Assembly: GCA_963833675.1 (NCBI GenBank)
Contig: CAWHYW010000014.1
Coordinates: 26,589 to 90,588 of the forward strand
Source: DASQDN01 sp963833675
GTDB lineage: Bacteria > Acidobacteriota > Terriglobia > Bryobacterales > Bryobacteraceae
Reading direction: 5' to 3'
DNA length: 64,000 nucleotides
Part shown: positions 29,362 through 38,321 of the stretch, piece by piece
Position numbering within the stretch: position 1 is the stretch's first letter
Layout: every line of letters starts with the position of its first letter
Notes under the pieces: model-generated
Database searches by the model: none
The model's input: only the letters and a program-made list of their open reading frames with translations
Told to the model about the DNA's origin: nothing
Translations under genes and position numbers: made by a program

Positions 29362-30897
29362 GTGAGCAGACGAGAAAATGCGCAGGCGCACAGGCGGAAT
29401 TGGATTCTGTCTATCGATCAGGGCACAACCGGCACCCGCAGCATGGTAGTAAACGATGAAGGCTCGCCTGTTGCGGTTCGTTACCGAGCCCACCGCCAGA
29501 TCAGGCCTCAGACAGGCTGGGTCGAACACGATCCGGAAGAGATTTGGCGCAATGTGGAGATGACTGTTTCGGCTGCGCTCGCAGCAGCCTCGGTCAAGCC
29601 GGCCGATCTCGCGGGAATCGGGATTGCTAACCAAGGAGAGACAGTGATGGCCTGGGACTCTCTAACCGGCCGACCCGTGGCGAATGCAATCGTGTGGCAA
29701 TGCGATCGAACGCGTCGAGCAATGGAGCGGTTGAAACGCAACACACGTGTGGCACGCCGAATCCACCAGATCTCCGGACTGACGCTGGACTGTTATTTCT
29801 CCGCATCCAAGATGCGATGGCTCTACGATCATGTTGCAGAATGCCGCAAGTTAGCGCGCGCGAAGCGGCTACGTATGGGCACTCTCGACACATGGCTGAT
29901 CTGGAAGCTAAGTGGCGGCTCACGCTTGATAACTGACGCCACCACTGCTTCTCGGACACTGTTGATGGACATTAGAAAGCTGCAGTGGAGCCACGAACTG
30001 TTAGAGCTCTTCCGCGTGAACGAGGAATGGCTTCCGCCTATCGGCTTCACACAGGGCGAACTGGCCGATGCAAAAATTGCGGGGCACAGTGTGCCTGTTC
30101 TCGCATCGGCTGTCGATCAGCAGAGCGCGTTGTATGGTCAATGCTGCTTTCGTGCAGGGACCGCAAAATGCACGTTCGGCACTGGCGCCTTCCTTCTTTT
30201 GCATACCGGAGATCAACCGGTCTGGTCCAAGCATGGCCTATTGACGACGCCCGCGTGCGCCACTTCCGCAGTGACCACCTACGCGCTGGATGGCGGGGTC
30301 TATGTAGCAGGGGCGGCAGTAACATGGATGCGCGATAGCATGCATCTGATTGCGACGGATGCTGACGCGGGCGCATTGGCCGAGTCGGTTCCTGATTCAG
30401 GTGGCGTGACCTGCATTCCCTCTCTTGCGGGTTTAGCAGCTCCTTATTGGGAACGCCGTGCGAGGGGCATGTTTTGTGGACTCAGTAGTTCCACAACGGC
30501 TGCGCACCTGGCGCGAGCGATACTCGAGGGCATTGCTTTCCGCGTCTTCACCGTAGCTGATGTCATGGCAAGAGATAGCGGCCAGCCACTGCGGACTCCG
30601 CTGCGCGTCGACGGCGGACTGACGCGCAACCGCTTCCTGATGCAGTTCCTGGCAGGGCTCCTGGATTGTGAGATTGTCGTCCCTCCTTGCGATGAGACTT
30701 CCGCGCTCGGAGTTGCCTGGATGGCGGGGTTGCAAGCGGGTTTGTACCGAAATCAAAAAGACCTGGAGAGCCGCTGGACACCCGCGAAAGTCTTTGAGCC
30801 GCAAATGAGTTCATCGGAACGAGCCAGGCATATCAGCCGGCATAAACGGGCAATCCGGCATCTTCTTGCGTGGGGCCAGGATGGAAGTCTTGCCTGA
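29362..30897 (+). CDS. glpK: Glycerol kinase-like FGGY carbohydrate kinase
   Basis: A cytoplasmic kinase of about 511 residues that phosphorylates glycerol, or a related polyol, with ATP. The FGGY family N-terminus ILSIDQGTTGTRSMVVNDEG is at about residue 15, followed by GWVEHDPEEIW, IGIANQGETVMAWD and IVWQCDRT. The nucleotide-binding part shows KCTFGTGAFLLLHTG, IPSLAGLAAPYWERRARG and LRVDGGLTRNRFLMQFLAG. These match glycerol kinases rather than xylulokinases. A GTG at 29,362 is the best start; a TTG at 29,353 is also in frame. The next gene, a glycerol-3-phosphate dehydrogenase, overlaps its stop, which supports glycerol as substrate. Confidence 0.87.
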   Translation: MSRRENAQAHRRNWILSIDQGTTGTRSMVVNDEGSPVAVRYRAHRQIRPQTGWVEHDPEEIWRNVEMTVSAALAAASVKPADLAGIGIANQGETVMAWDSLTGRPVANAIVWQCDRTRRAMERLKRNTRVARRIHQISGLTLDCYFSASKMRWLYDHVAECRKLARAKRLRMGTLDTWLIWKLSGGSRLITDATTASRTLLMDIRKLQWSHELLELFRVNEEWLPPIGFTQGELADAKIAGHSVPVLASAVDQQSALYGQCCFRAGTAKCTFGTGAFLLLHTGDQPVWSKHGLLTTPACATSAVTTYALDGGVYVAGAAVTWMRDSMHLIATDADAGALAESVPDSGGVTCIPSLAGLAAPYWERRARGMFCGLSSSTTAAHLARAILEGIAFRVFTVADVMARDSGQPLRTPLRVDGGLTRNRFLMQFLAGLLDCEIVVPPCDETSALGVAWMAGLQAGLYRNQKDLESRWTPAKVFEPQMSSSERARHISRHKRAIRHLLAWGQDGSLA

Positions 30898-32266
30898 GAT
30901 ACGACGTCGCAGTTATCGGGGCCGGCGTAGTGGGTTGTGCAATCGCCTTCGAACTTTCGAAATACTCGATTCGAACGTGCTTCTCGAAGCACGATCAGAT
31001 GTCGGCGCAGTTACAAGCAAGGCGAACTCGGCTATCCTCCACACAGGGTTCGATGCGCCTCCGGGCTCGCTCGAGTCACGACTCGTTCGCCGTGGCTATC
31101 AGCGATTTCATGAGTACAGCGAGCTCTTGGGGTTACCGATCGGACGGCACGGCGCCCTCATCGTCGCTTGGGATCAGTTGCAGACTGATGCATTTCCCGG
31201 CATTTTTCAGAAAGCCGAACAGAACGGCGTGTCAGACCTGAGAATGGTCGGTTACGAGGAGCTTCACGATTTGGAGCCTAATTTGGCAGCTGAGGCTCTG
31301 CAGGCTGTACTCGTTCCGGGCGAATCGATCACCTGTCCTTTCACGCCGGCGATTTCCTTCGCCACGAATGCGGTACTGAACGGAGTTACATTACGTACGA
31401 ATTTCCGCCTCGCAGCAGTCGATCGAATGTCCCATGCGATTGAACTCCAAAGCGATAGCGGTAGGATCAGCGCTCGTCTCGTGATCAATGCTGCGGGGCT
31501 ATGGAGCGACGAAATTGATCGGCTCTTCGACAAGAAGACGTTTTCGATTCGCCCACGAAAGGGTGAGTTCTTGGTATTCGACAAGTCCGCTAGTTCCCTG
31601 ATTAATCACATCATTCTTCCTGTACCCACGAAAAGAACGAAAGGAGTCCTAATCACACGAACCGCTTTGGGAATCTCTTGCTTGGGCCCAACTGCGATTG
31701 ACGTAGATGACAAGGGAGACGTCGCTGTGTCAGCCCAAAGCATTCGCGAACTGCTGCAGTCCGGTTATAGGATGTTGCCGGATCTTCGAACAGAAGGCGT
31801 TACGTGCACCTATGCAGGTCTGCGCGCCGCGACAGAACATCAGGATTATCAGATTTACTTCTATCCTTCAGAAGGATATATCACGGTTGGAGGAATACGT
31901 TCTACAGGTCTCTCCTCTTCGCTCGGTATCGCCGAGTACGTTGTCCAAACCCTTCTTTCAGAATTCGACATGTCCTCATCGCTAAATAGCGATTGGACAC
32001 CCCACCGGGCGCCGCCGATCACCGAGCTTGCTATGCGGGTTTGTGAGGATCCAGCCAAAATTGCCGCAGATCCTAGCTATGGGTCCATAGTTTGCCACTG
32101 CGAACACGTAAGTAAGCGAGAAGTTCTCGATGCTCTGGAATCGCCGATTCCGGCGCGCGACCTCGATGGCTTGAAGCGGCGTACTCGCGCGACTCTGGGT
32201 CAGTGTCAGGGATTCAACTGCTATGCCCGCCTAACATCAATGATGAACACGCATGTCAAAACCTGA
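30870..32266 (+). CDS. FAD-dependent glycerol-3-phosphate dehydrogenase (GlpA-like), one frame break
   Basis: A flavoprotein of about 465 residues that would oxidise sn-glycerol-3-phosphate to dihydroxyacetone phosphate. It starts with YDVAVIGAGVVGCAIAFEL (FAD site), and a one-base shift near 30,975 separates this from VLLEARSDVGAVTSKANSAI. The DAO-fold body follows, and the C-terminus is a BFD-like [2Fe-2S] domain with VCHCEHVSKREVLDAL and LGQCQGFNCYARL supplying the cysteines. Homologues begin at the residue encoded by CTG 30,894, whose codon overlaps the glpK stop (CTGA); a GTG at 30,870 is the nearest standard start. It overlaps the next gene by 14 bases. Confidence 0.87.
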
Positions 32267-33486
32267 CGTGTTGATTGTTGGATCGGGCCCTGCTGGTTTG
32301 CATGCCGCCATCGAACTGCAGCGCCGTTTGGGTCTTACGACAATCGTTCTTGAGCGTGAACCGGAACCCGGAGGCGTACCCCGCTGGTGTCATCATCACA
32401 CTTATCCGTGCCGCGTCAAGAAGCGACTTTTTACAGGACCTGATTACGCGAAGGCGTGGATTGACGAGGCCCGTTCCGCGTCCGTTCCCATCCTCACAGA
32501 GACAACAGTGCTTCGGCTCGATGCGCAGAAACCAGCAGTGCAGACGACTTCTCCGACTGGTCTTGAGGAGTATGGAGCACGCGCGGTCCTGCTCGCGACT
32601 GGAGCGCGCGAAGCCCACCGCCACGCGCGACTAGTCGCAGGCGATCGTGCTCGTGGTGTATATACGACGGCTTCTCTGTTTCAGAGCTTGTATGGAAATG
32701 GGCATCTCCCAGAACGCCGGTTTGTGGTATTTGGCTCGGAGGATGTCAGTTACTCGTGCGTCAATGCAATCCGGTCTCAGCGTAGAACGGTCGTCGCAGT
32801 CGTGGAAACCGCGCCGGCAACACGGAGTTTTGGCTGGCTGCGATGGTATTGTCGAGAACGTGCAAGGTGTCGCGCATTTCTTTTCCGTTCAGGAGTTCGC
32901 CGTGCACGGGCGGCCTAGCGTGAGCAACGTGAGTTTTACAACGAGCGGCTCCCCTATTCCGCAGCGGCTCGAATGCGATGGTGTCATATTTACTGGCGGA
33001 TTCACTCCCAACTCGGAGCTCATTCGCGCCGCCGAAGTACGGTTCAATTCCGCCACTCACGGACCGAGCATCAATCAGTCATTTCAAACATCAAAACCCT
33101 GGTTATTCGCGGCAGGCAACTGTCTCCGTGGGGTAGTTTCGGGTGACGAGGCAGCTTTGGAAGGACGAATGGCTGCGCGTGCAATCGCCGAATTTCTGCA
33201 GAGCGACTCGAAAGCGAACGCGCCCGAAACACTGCTGAGTGTCGATGAGCCCTTGGCATATTGTTGCCCGGACCGAATCTCCGCAGACCACCACGGACTC
33301 AAACGCATAGCAATCTGGCCCAACGTGCATGCGAGGCAGGCCGAACTGGCTGCGTGGTGTGGAAATAGACAACTATGGTCCAAACACTTTCGTTGGGTTC
33401 AACCCGGACGGCGGATTTTCATACCTGTCGATCAGCTTACCTTCTCGACACCGCCGGAACCCATTCGATTTTCTCTCGAATTGTAG
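32253..33486 (+). CDS. NAD(P)/FAD-dependent oxidoreductase, GlpB-like subunit, one frame break
   Basis: A second flavoprotein of about 410 residues. LIVGSGPAGLHAAIELQRRL with LEREPEPGGVPRWCHHHTYPC near the N-terminus and RAVLLATGAREAHRHARL mark a pyridine-nucleotide-disulphide-type fold. The end shows VIFTGGFTPNSELI and KPWLFAAGNCLRG. The frame changes near 32,800-32,830. In Firmicutes and Thermotogae a similar protein follows GlpA together with a small DUF1667 protein; here no DUF1667 gene follows, and the protein instead has about 90 extra C-terminal residues. It probably shuttles electrons from GlpA to a soluble or membrane acceptor. This role is inferred from the operon. Confidence 0.78.
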
Positions 33487-33607
33487 TTACCTTCTCGCAA
33501 CCATAAAACTATTTCCGAAATGGTGAACGTGTGGTAGAGTCTCCTAAACCCGAATGAGCGCGCAATGTGCTCAGGAGTTTTTCGAGATTGTAGTGCAGGG
33601 AGCGCAT

Positions 33608-36600
33608 ATGTCGACCAGTTTACATATCCTCCGATTTTCGAAATTCGGGAGTTGGATAGCCGCCGGAGCGCTGCTAATACCCAATCCCAAACCGGTCATG
33701 GGCCAATCCACATTTGGCGCCGTCGTAGGCGGAGTAACCGACTCTCAAAACGCAGTCATCACTTCGGCTGCGATAAAGCTCACCGAAGTCCAGACGAACG
33801 TCGTGCGAAGCGCACAAACGACCGCGTTTGGCACCTATGAATTTGTCAACATCAACCAAGGCCAATACGTCGTTGAAGTCGAAAAGGAAGGTTTTGCCGG
33901 CTATAAAACCCAGCCTTTCGAAGTTGCCGCACGTCAGACAGTCCGAATTGATGCCGAATTACGTCCGGCGGGGGTCCAGCAGGCCGTTCAGATCATGGAC
34001 TCCGCGCCGCTGGTAAACACGGAAAATCCAACGATAGCTTCCGCGGAGTCGAATCGGCAACTCCAGCAGCTGCCATTTGTTTTCCGCGTGCAAAATACAT
34101 CCCCGATACCGGCTATTGCGATTTTGCCTGAAGTGCAGAAGGCGTCCGGCAATGAGTTTTCCCTGTCGGGGAGTATGCCGTATCAAAACGAAGTGTCAGT
34201 TGACGGTATTCTGACGTCGAACGTGCGCAGGAACGGAATCGGAGACGGTGGCGAGAACATTTTCCCGTCCATTGAGACAATCCAAGAAATTAAGGTCAGT
34301 TCTATAAATAATCCTGCCGAGTACCCGCAAGTTGGCGACATCACAACAATTACTAAGAGTGGTTCGAACACCTATCACGGAACCGCGTTCTGGAATTACA
34401 ACGGCACCAGCATGAACGCAAATCCGAACTATTTCAGCCGTAGCCTAGTGACGACTACCGTCAATAACAATACGGGCGCAAGTCTGGGTGGGCGCATCTT
34501 CCGAGACAGAACCTTCTTTTTCGGCGCTTACGAGCGTCTTAGTATTCTCGGCAGCGCGATCGGCGTGGCCACTGTGCCCGAGGCGGCATTCCGACAAGGG
34601 GACTTTTCTTCGCTTAGCACTCCGATCATCGATCCACTGACGAACGCGCCGTTCCCAGGGAATAGGATACCCGCCAACCGAATTACCTCACCCAGCAAGG
34701 TGATTCTGGATCAGTATATTTCGGCTCCAAATACGCGCGCTAACGAGACCAGATACGGCACTTCCGCGTCCACGATCTCAGATCAATACGATATTCGCGT
34801 GGATCAAGTCTTTTCTACAAACCATAATCTGTTCGGACGATTCAGCAAGAAGGATTGGGATCGGATCTCACCAACCTCCTATCAGGCTTCAGGTCCGAGA
34901 ACGGAGGACCGTCCGACACAGAATTTTGTGGTATCGGACAATTTCATCATCCGCTCAAACCTTATCAACGAGGGGCGATTTGGTTTCACCAAGGCAGATA
35001 TCTTGCCACAAACGGGCTTACGTGGACGGGACTTCATCGCTGCCACAGGACTCCAGCTTATATCGCAAAACCCGCCCGATATCACCGGGACCACCTACGT
35101 GGATATCGCCGGGTATACAAGGTTTGGAGAAGCGAAGGAGGAGCCTTTAAATACACAGAACCATGAGTTCTCAGACAATGTGACCTGGATCAAAGGCCGC
35201 CACACGTTTAAGGGTGGCATCAATTTCAAGAGATTCCATTGGACGAGTCCGCTCAACTTCACCGGAGCGGACGATTATGGCGTGTTTCGGTTTAACAACA
35301 ATCTTCCGAGAGGTACAGGTAATCCGGTCGCGAATTTTCTATTGGGGCTGCCTACCGATGTGGATCAGACTCAAACCGGCCCTGGCGTGGATGGTGTCGC
35401 ATGGCACTACGGCTTTTTCTTTCAGGACGAATGGCGTGTCAACTCTCGCCTGACAGTCAGCTTGGGCATGCGATACGAGCTTCATCCGGGTTTCAAAGAC
35501 TTGGAGTTGAATATCAGCAACTTTCTGCGTGACACACCGAACGGGGATGTTGTGGTTCCCAATGACGAGTCGCTGAAGTTGACAGCTCCGGGCTTCCTTG
35601 CGAGCCTCGGCTCCACTAAGATCCTGACCGCGCAACAAGCTGGCCTTCCCGAATCTTTACGTAGGACTGACGCGAACAATTTCGCGCCGCGAGTCGGCAT
35701 CGCCTGGCGCCCATTCGGCAATAACTCGACAGTGATCCGATCCGGGTACGGTATTTATACGACCCGAATTCTGGGAGCCGTCTTCAACTCGCTCACTGGG
35801 ATTCACACGTCGGATAACGCGACCTATCAGAATGCATTTGATACGGCGCTTGGCAAGCACTCAATCGTCTGGCCGGCGACGGCATCCGGCCAGGCGGACC
35901 GGGGCGAATCGCCAGTGGGAAGCCAGAACTTCTCAACCGCGAATGACCCGAACTATTGGGATCCCTATACGCAGCAATGGAGCCTCACGGTTGAGCGCGA
36001 GTTGAACAGGCAGAACTCGCTGCGACTGACGTACTCGGGAAACCACGCGGTCGGATTGACAACGGCCCCGGATCTTAATCAGATCTTGCCCAACGTTATC
36101 GGCTTCAGCAACCTGCCGCGAACCGCCCGGCCTTTTCCGAACTGGAATCGCATAAATACCCGTGATAACGGCGGCAATTCGCACTATAACGATTTCACCG
36201 TTCAGCTAAAGGCGCGCTATGTCGCTGGACTGAGTTATACGAGCAGCTACAAATGGGCTAAGGGAACATCGAATGTCGAAGACTCGCACAGCGACGCGAT
36301 TTCCGGAAATTTCAGCACTGAGATTGCCAACCGCACGAACAACCGGTTCGATGGACGATATTTTCGCGGGCCCACAGCGGCGATTCCGTACCACCGTTTC
36401 ATCACGGATTTCATCTGGGATACGCCAGTTGGCCGCGGGCGGCGTATCGGATCTAATTGGAATCGGGCGCTTGATGCTGTTGCGGGTGGCTGGACAGTTT
36501 CAGGGATCTTTACAGCCCAAAGCGGACAGCACATCACGCCTTATACAACGAGTCACTGTGTGTCCGGAACGAATTGCTATGGTGAGGAACGTCTGGACTT

Positions 36601-36970
36601 AGTATCCGGTCAGGATCCTAATGAGGGATCCAAAAATCCGGAATCATGGATGAACGCCGCCGCCTTCACAAGTCGAAACTTCTTCGACGCCAGTGGTAAG
36701 CCGATCTTCATCGGACGATTCGGAAACTCTGGAAAAGGTATTGTCGATGGCCCAGGGCTGATCACGCTGGATGCGGGACTGTTCAAGGACTTCGCGCTCA
36801 CGGAACGATGGCGATTCCGCCTCCAGTCACAAGTGCGCAATCTGCCCAATCACCCGAACTTCGCCAACCCGGATCTAAATATTGCCAGCAGTAATTACAA
36901 TAAGATTCGTGCGCTTGTAGGCAACGCAAGCACACGCGTCATCGTGGTTGGGGCGCGCCTTATCTTCTAA
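33608..36970 (+). CDS. TonB-dependent receptor with CarboxypepD_reg domain
   Basis: A 1,120-residue outer-membrane protein. After a leader of about 35 residues (ending PVMGQ) comes a carboxypeptidase-regulatory-like beta-sandwich (residues about 38-125: SAAIKLTEVQTNVVRSA, YEFVNINQGQYVVEVE), then a plug domain (VDGILTSNVRRNG, EYPQVGDITTITKSG) and a long beta barrel ending in the aromatic residue of RLIF. This is the Oar-like receptor type that is greatly expanded in Solibacter relatives and thought to import glycans or peptides with TonB energy. ATG 33,608 is preferred to an ATG 54 bases upstream because the hydrophobic leader starts there. A strong stem-loop follows the gene. Confidence 0.9.
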   Translation: MSTSLHILRFSKFGSWIAAGALLIPNPKPVMGQSTFGAVVGGVTDSQNAVITSAAIKLTEVQTNVVRSAQTTAFGTYEFVNINQGQYVVEVEKEGFAGYKTQPFEVAARQTVRIDAELRPAGVQQAVQIMDSAPLVNTENPTIASAESNRQLQQLPFVFRVQNTSPIPAIAILPEVQKASGNEFSLSGSMPYQNEVSVDGILTSNVRRNGIGDGGENIFPSIETIQEIKVSSINNPAEYPQVGDITTITKSGSNTYHGTAFWNYNGTSMNANPNYFSRSLVTTTVNNNTGASLGGRIFRDRTFFFGAYERLSILGSAIGVATVPEAAFRQGDFSSLSTPIIDPLTNAPFPGNRIPANRITSPSKVILDQYISAPNTRANETRYGTSASTISDQYDIRVDQVFSTNHNLFGRFSKKDWDRISPTSYQASGPRTEDRPTQNFVVSDNFIIRSNLINEGRFGFTKADILPQTGLRGRDFIAATGLQLISQNPPDITGTTYVDIAGYTRFGEAKEEPLNTQNHEFSDNVTWIKGRHTFKGGINFKRFHWTSPLNFTGADDYGVFRFNNNLPRGTGNPVANFLLGLPTDVDQTQTGPGVDGVAWHYGFFFQDEWRVNSRLTVSLGMRYELHPGFKDLELNISNFLRDTPNGDVVVPNDESLKLTAPGFLASLGSTKILTAQQAGLPESLRRTDANNFAPRVGIAWRPFGNNSTVIRSGYGIYTTRILGAVFNSLTGIHTSDNATYQNAFDTALGKHSIVWPATASGQADRGESPVGSQNFSTANDPNYWDPYTQQWSLTVERELNRQNSLRLTYSGNHAVGLTTAPDLNQILPNVIGFSNLPRTARPFPNWNRINTRDNGGNSHYNDFTVQLKARYVAGLSYTSSYKWAKGTSNVEDSHSDAISGNFSTEIANRTNNRFDGRYFRGPTAAIPYHRFITDFIWDTPVGRGRRIGSNWNRALDAVAGGWTVSGIFTAQSGQHITPYTTSHCVSGTNCYGEERLDLVSGQDPNEGSKNPESWMNAAAFTSRNFFDASGKPIFIGRFGNSGKGIVDGPGLITLDAGLFKDFALTERWRFRLQSQVRNLPNHPNFANPDLNIASSNYNKIRALVGNASTRVIVVGARLIF

Positions 36971-36981
36971 TCTGAACTGTC

Positions 36982-37014
36982 GAGACATCGGTTTGGTATT
37001 GAAACCGACGTCTC
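36982..37014 (+). terminator. Strong stem-loop after the TonB receptor gene
   Basis: A near-perfect inverted repeat, GAGACATCGGTTT against AAACCGACGTCTC, pairs 12 of 13 positions around a loop of about seven bases, 12 bases after the stop codon. No T-run follows, so intrinsic termination is not certain; it may instead protect the 3' end of the mRNA or separate the receptor transcript from the MFS gene. Confidence 0.5.
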
Positions 37015-37052
37015 ACTATTGCACTTCCCGCCCGCGTTCGTCATAATGCGGC

Positions 37053-38321
37053 ATGATGCCGGGCCGCGCTAGCGCAACGAAAGAGGTCGCAACCGATCCG
37101 TCGCGCCCTGTTTTTAGCAAATCTCTGCTTTGGCTCATGGTAGCCGCGAGCGCGACTAACTATTTCGATCGTTCTATTTTGGGCATAGCGGCCCCGGCTC
37201 TCATCCGCGAGTCGGGCATCAGTGAAACGGCAATGGGGGCGATTTTTTCCGCCTTTCTAATTAGTTACACCGCGCTAATGACCCCTGCCGGATGGCTCGC
37301 TGATCGCTTAGGCGCGCACAAGGTAATGGCATTCGCTGCGTTCGGCTGGGGCTTGTTTACGATTGCGACACCACTTGCCTTATGGATCGGACTAACCGGA
37401 TCACTGGCATATGTCTGGATGCTGGGCATCCGGTTTCTGCTTGGCGCGACCAGTGCTCCGCTGTATCCTTCATGCGCCAATATCACGGCTGCCTATATTC
37501 CGCGTGAGAGCGCCGCCCGGACTCAGAGCCTTGTGCTTTCGGCGTCCGCTTTGGGTAGCGCTATGGCGCCACTGGTGTTCTCGCCCTTGATCACATCGTT
37601 GGGCTGGCGAATGGCCTTTGTAATCGCCGGGGCAGCCACGTGCGTTCTCGCTTTTGTCTGGACAAAAATGACAAGAGCTTATCGTGGATCCCACCGCGCC
37701 GCTTCCTCAGCGCGGCCTCGATCAACGCTTTTCCTTTTGCGCAACCGCACACTGCTGCTATTGAGTGGTTCATATTTCTGTTTGAATTATTTCGAATACA
37801 TCTTTTTCTACTGGACTTACTATTATTTCGGCGAGGTGCTTCACGTTCGACAAAGCCTCACCGCAGTGGCTACGACGTGCATCATGCTTGGGATGGTCGT
37901 CCTGGGGCCTGCGGGCGGCTGGCTTTCCGATAGGATGGCCCTAAAACACGGATTGCAGCGCAGCAGGCGCACGGTAGTTATGTGGGTGCTTACGCTCAGC
38001 GCGGCGTTCTTGTGCTTGGGCGCCAGCGGCTTCGGCATCACAACTACGATTGCGCTCTTGACGTTGGCTTTTGGTTTCGCCTCGATGTCAGAAGGCCCAT
38101 TCTGGGCTTCGGCTATTTCAGTAGCACGAAGCGATGCCGGCGCTGCAGGAGGTCTGATGAACACAATCGGGAATATTGGAGGAATTCTGGCGCCGGTGCT
38201 CACGCCGCTGATCGCATCGCGCTTCGGCTGGCAGACCGCGATGTGGGCGGGTGCCGGCGTGCTCCTCACCGGCATGCTCGCATGGTTTCTAGTCCCCGTC
38301 TCGGATGAGGATTTGAGCTGA
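37053..38321 (+). CDS. MFS transporter
   Basis: A 422-residue inner-membrane carrier with twelve predicted helices. ATNYFDRSILGIAAPAL in helix 1, GWLADRLGAHKVMAFAAFGW at the loop 2-3 motif, and GATSAPLYPSCANI in helix 4 place it in the major facilitator superfamily, close to sugar-acid/phthalate-type permeases. It lies directly before, and is joined without a gap to, an outer-membrane barrel gene, and a ceramidase-like enzyme follows, so it likely moves a product of that locus into the cytoplasm. Cargo is unknown. Confidence 0.88.
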   Translation: MMPGRASATKEVATDPSRPVFSKSLLWLMVAASATNYFDRSILGIAAPALIRESGISETAMGAIFSAFLISYTALMTPAGWLADRLGAHKVMAFAAFGWGLFTIATPLALWIGLTGSLAYVWMLGIRFLLGATSAPLYPSCANITAAYIPRESAARTQSLVLSASALGSAMAPLVFSPLITSLGWRMAFVIAGAATCVLAFVWTKMTRAYRGSHRAASSARPRSTLFLLRNRTLLLLSGSYFCLNYFEYIFFYWTYYYFGEVLHVRQSLTAVATTCIMLGMVVLGPAGGWLSDRMALKHGLQRSRRTVVMWVLTLSAAFLCLGASGFGITTTIALLTLAFGFASMSEGPFWASAISVARSDAGAAGGLMNTIGNIGGILAPVLTPLIASRFGWQTAMWAGAGVLLTGMLAWFLVPVSDEDLS

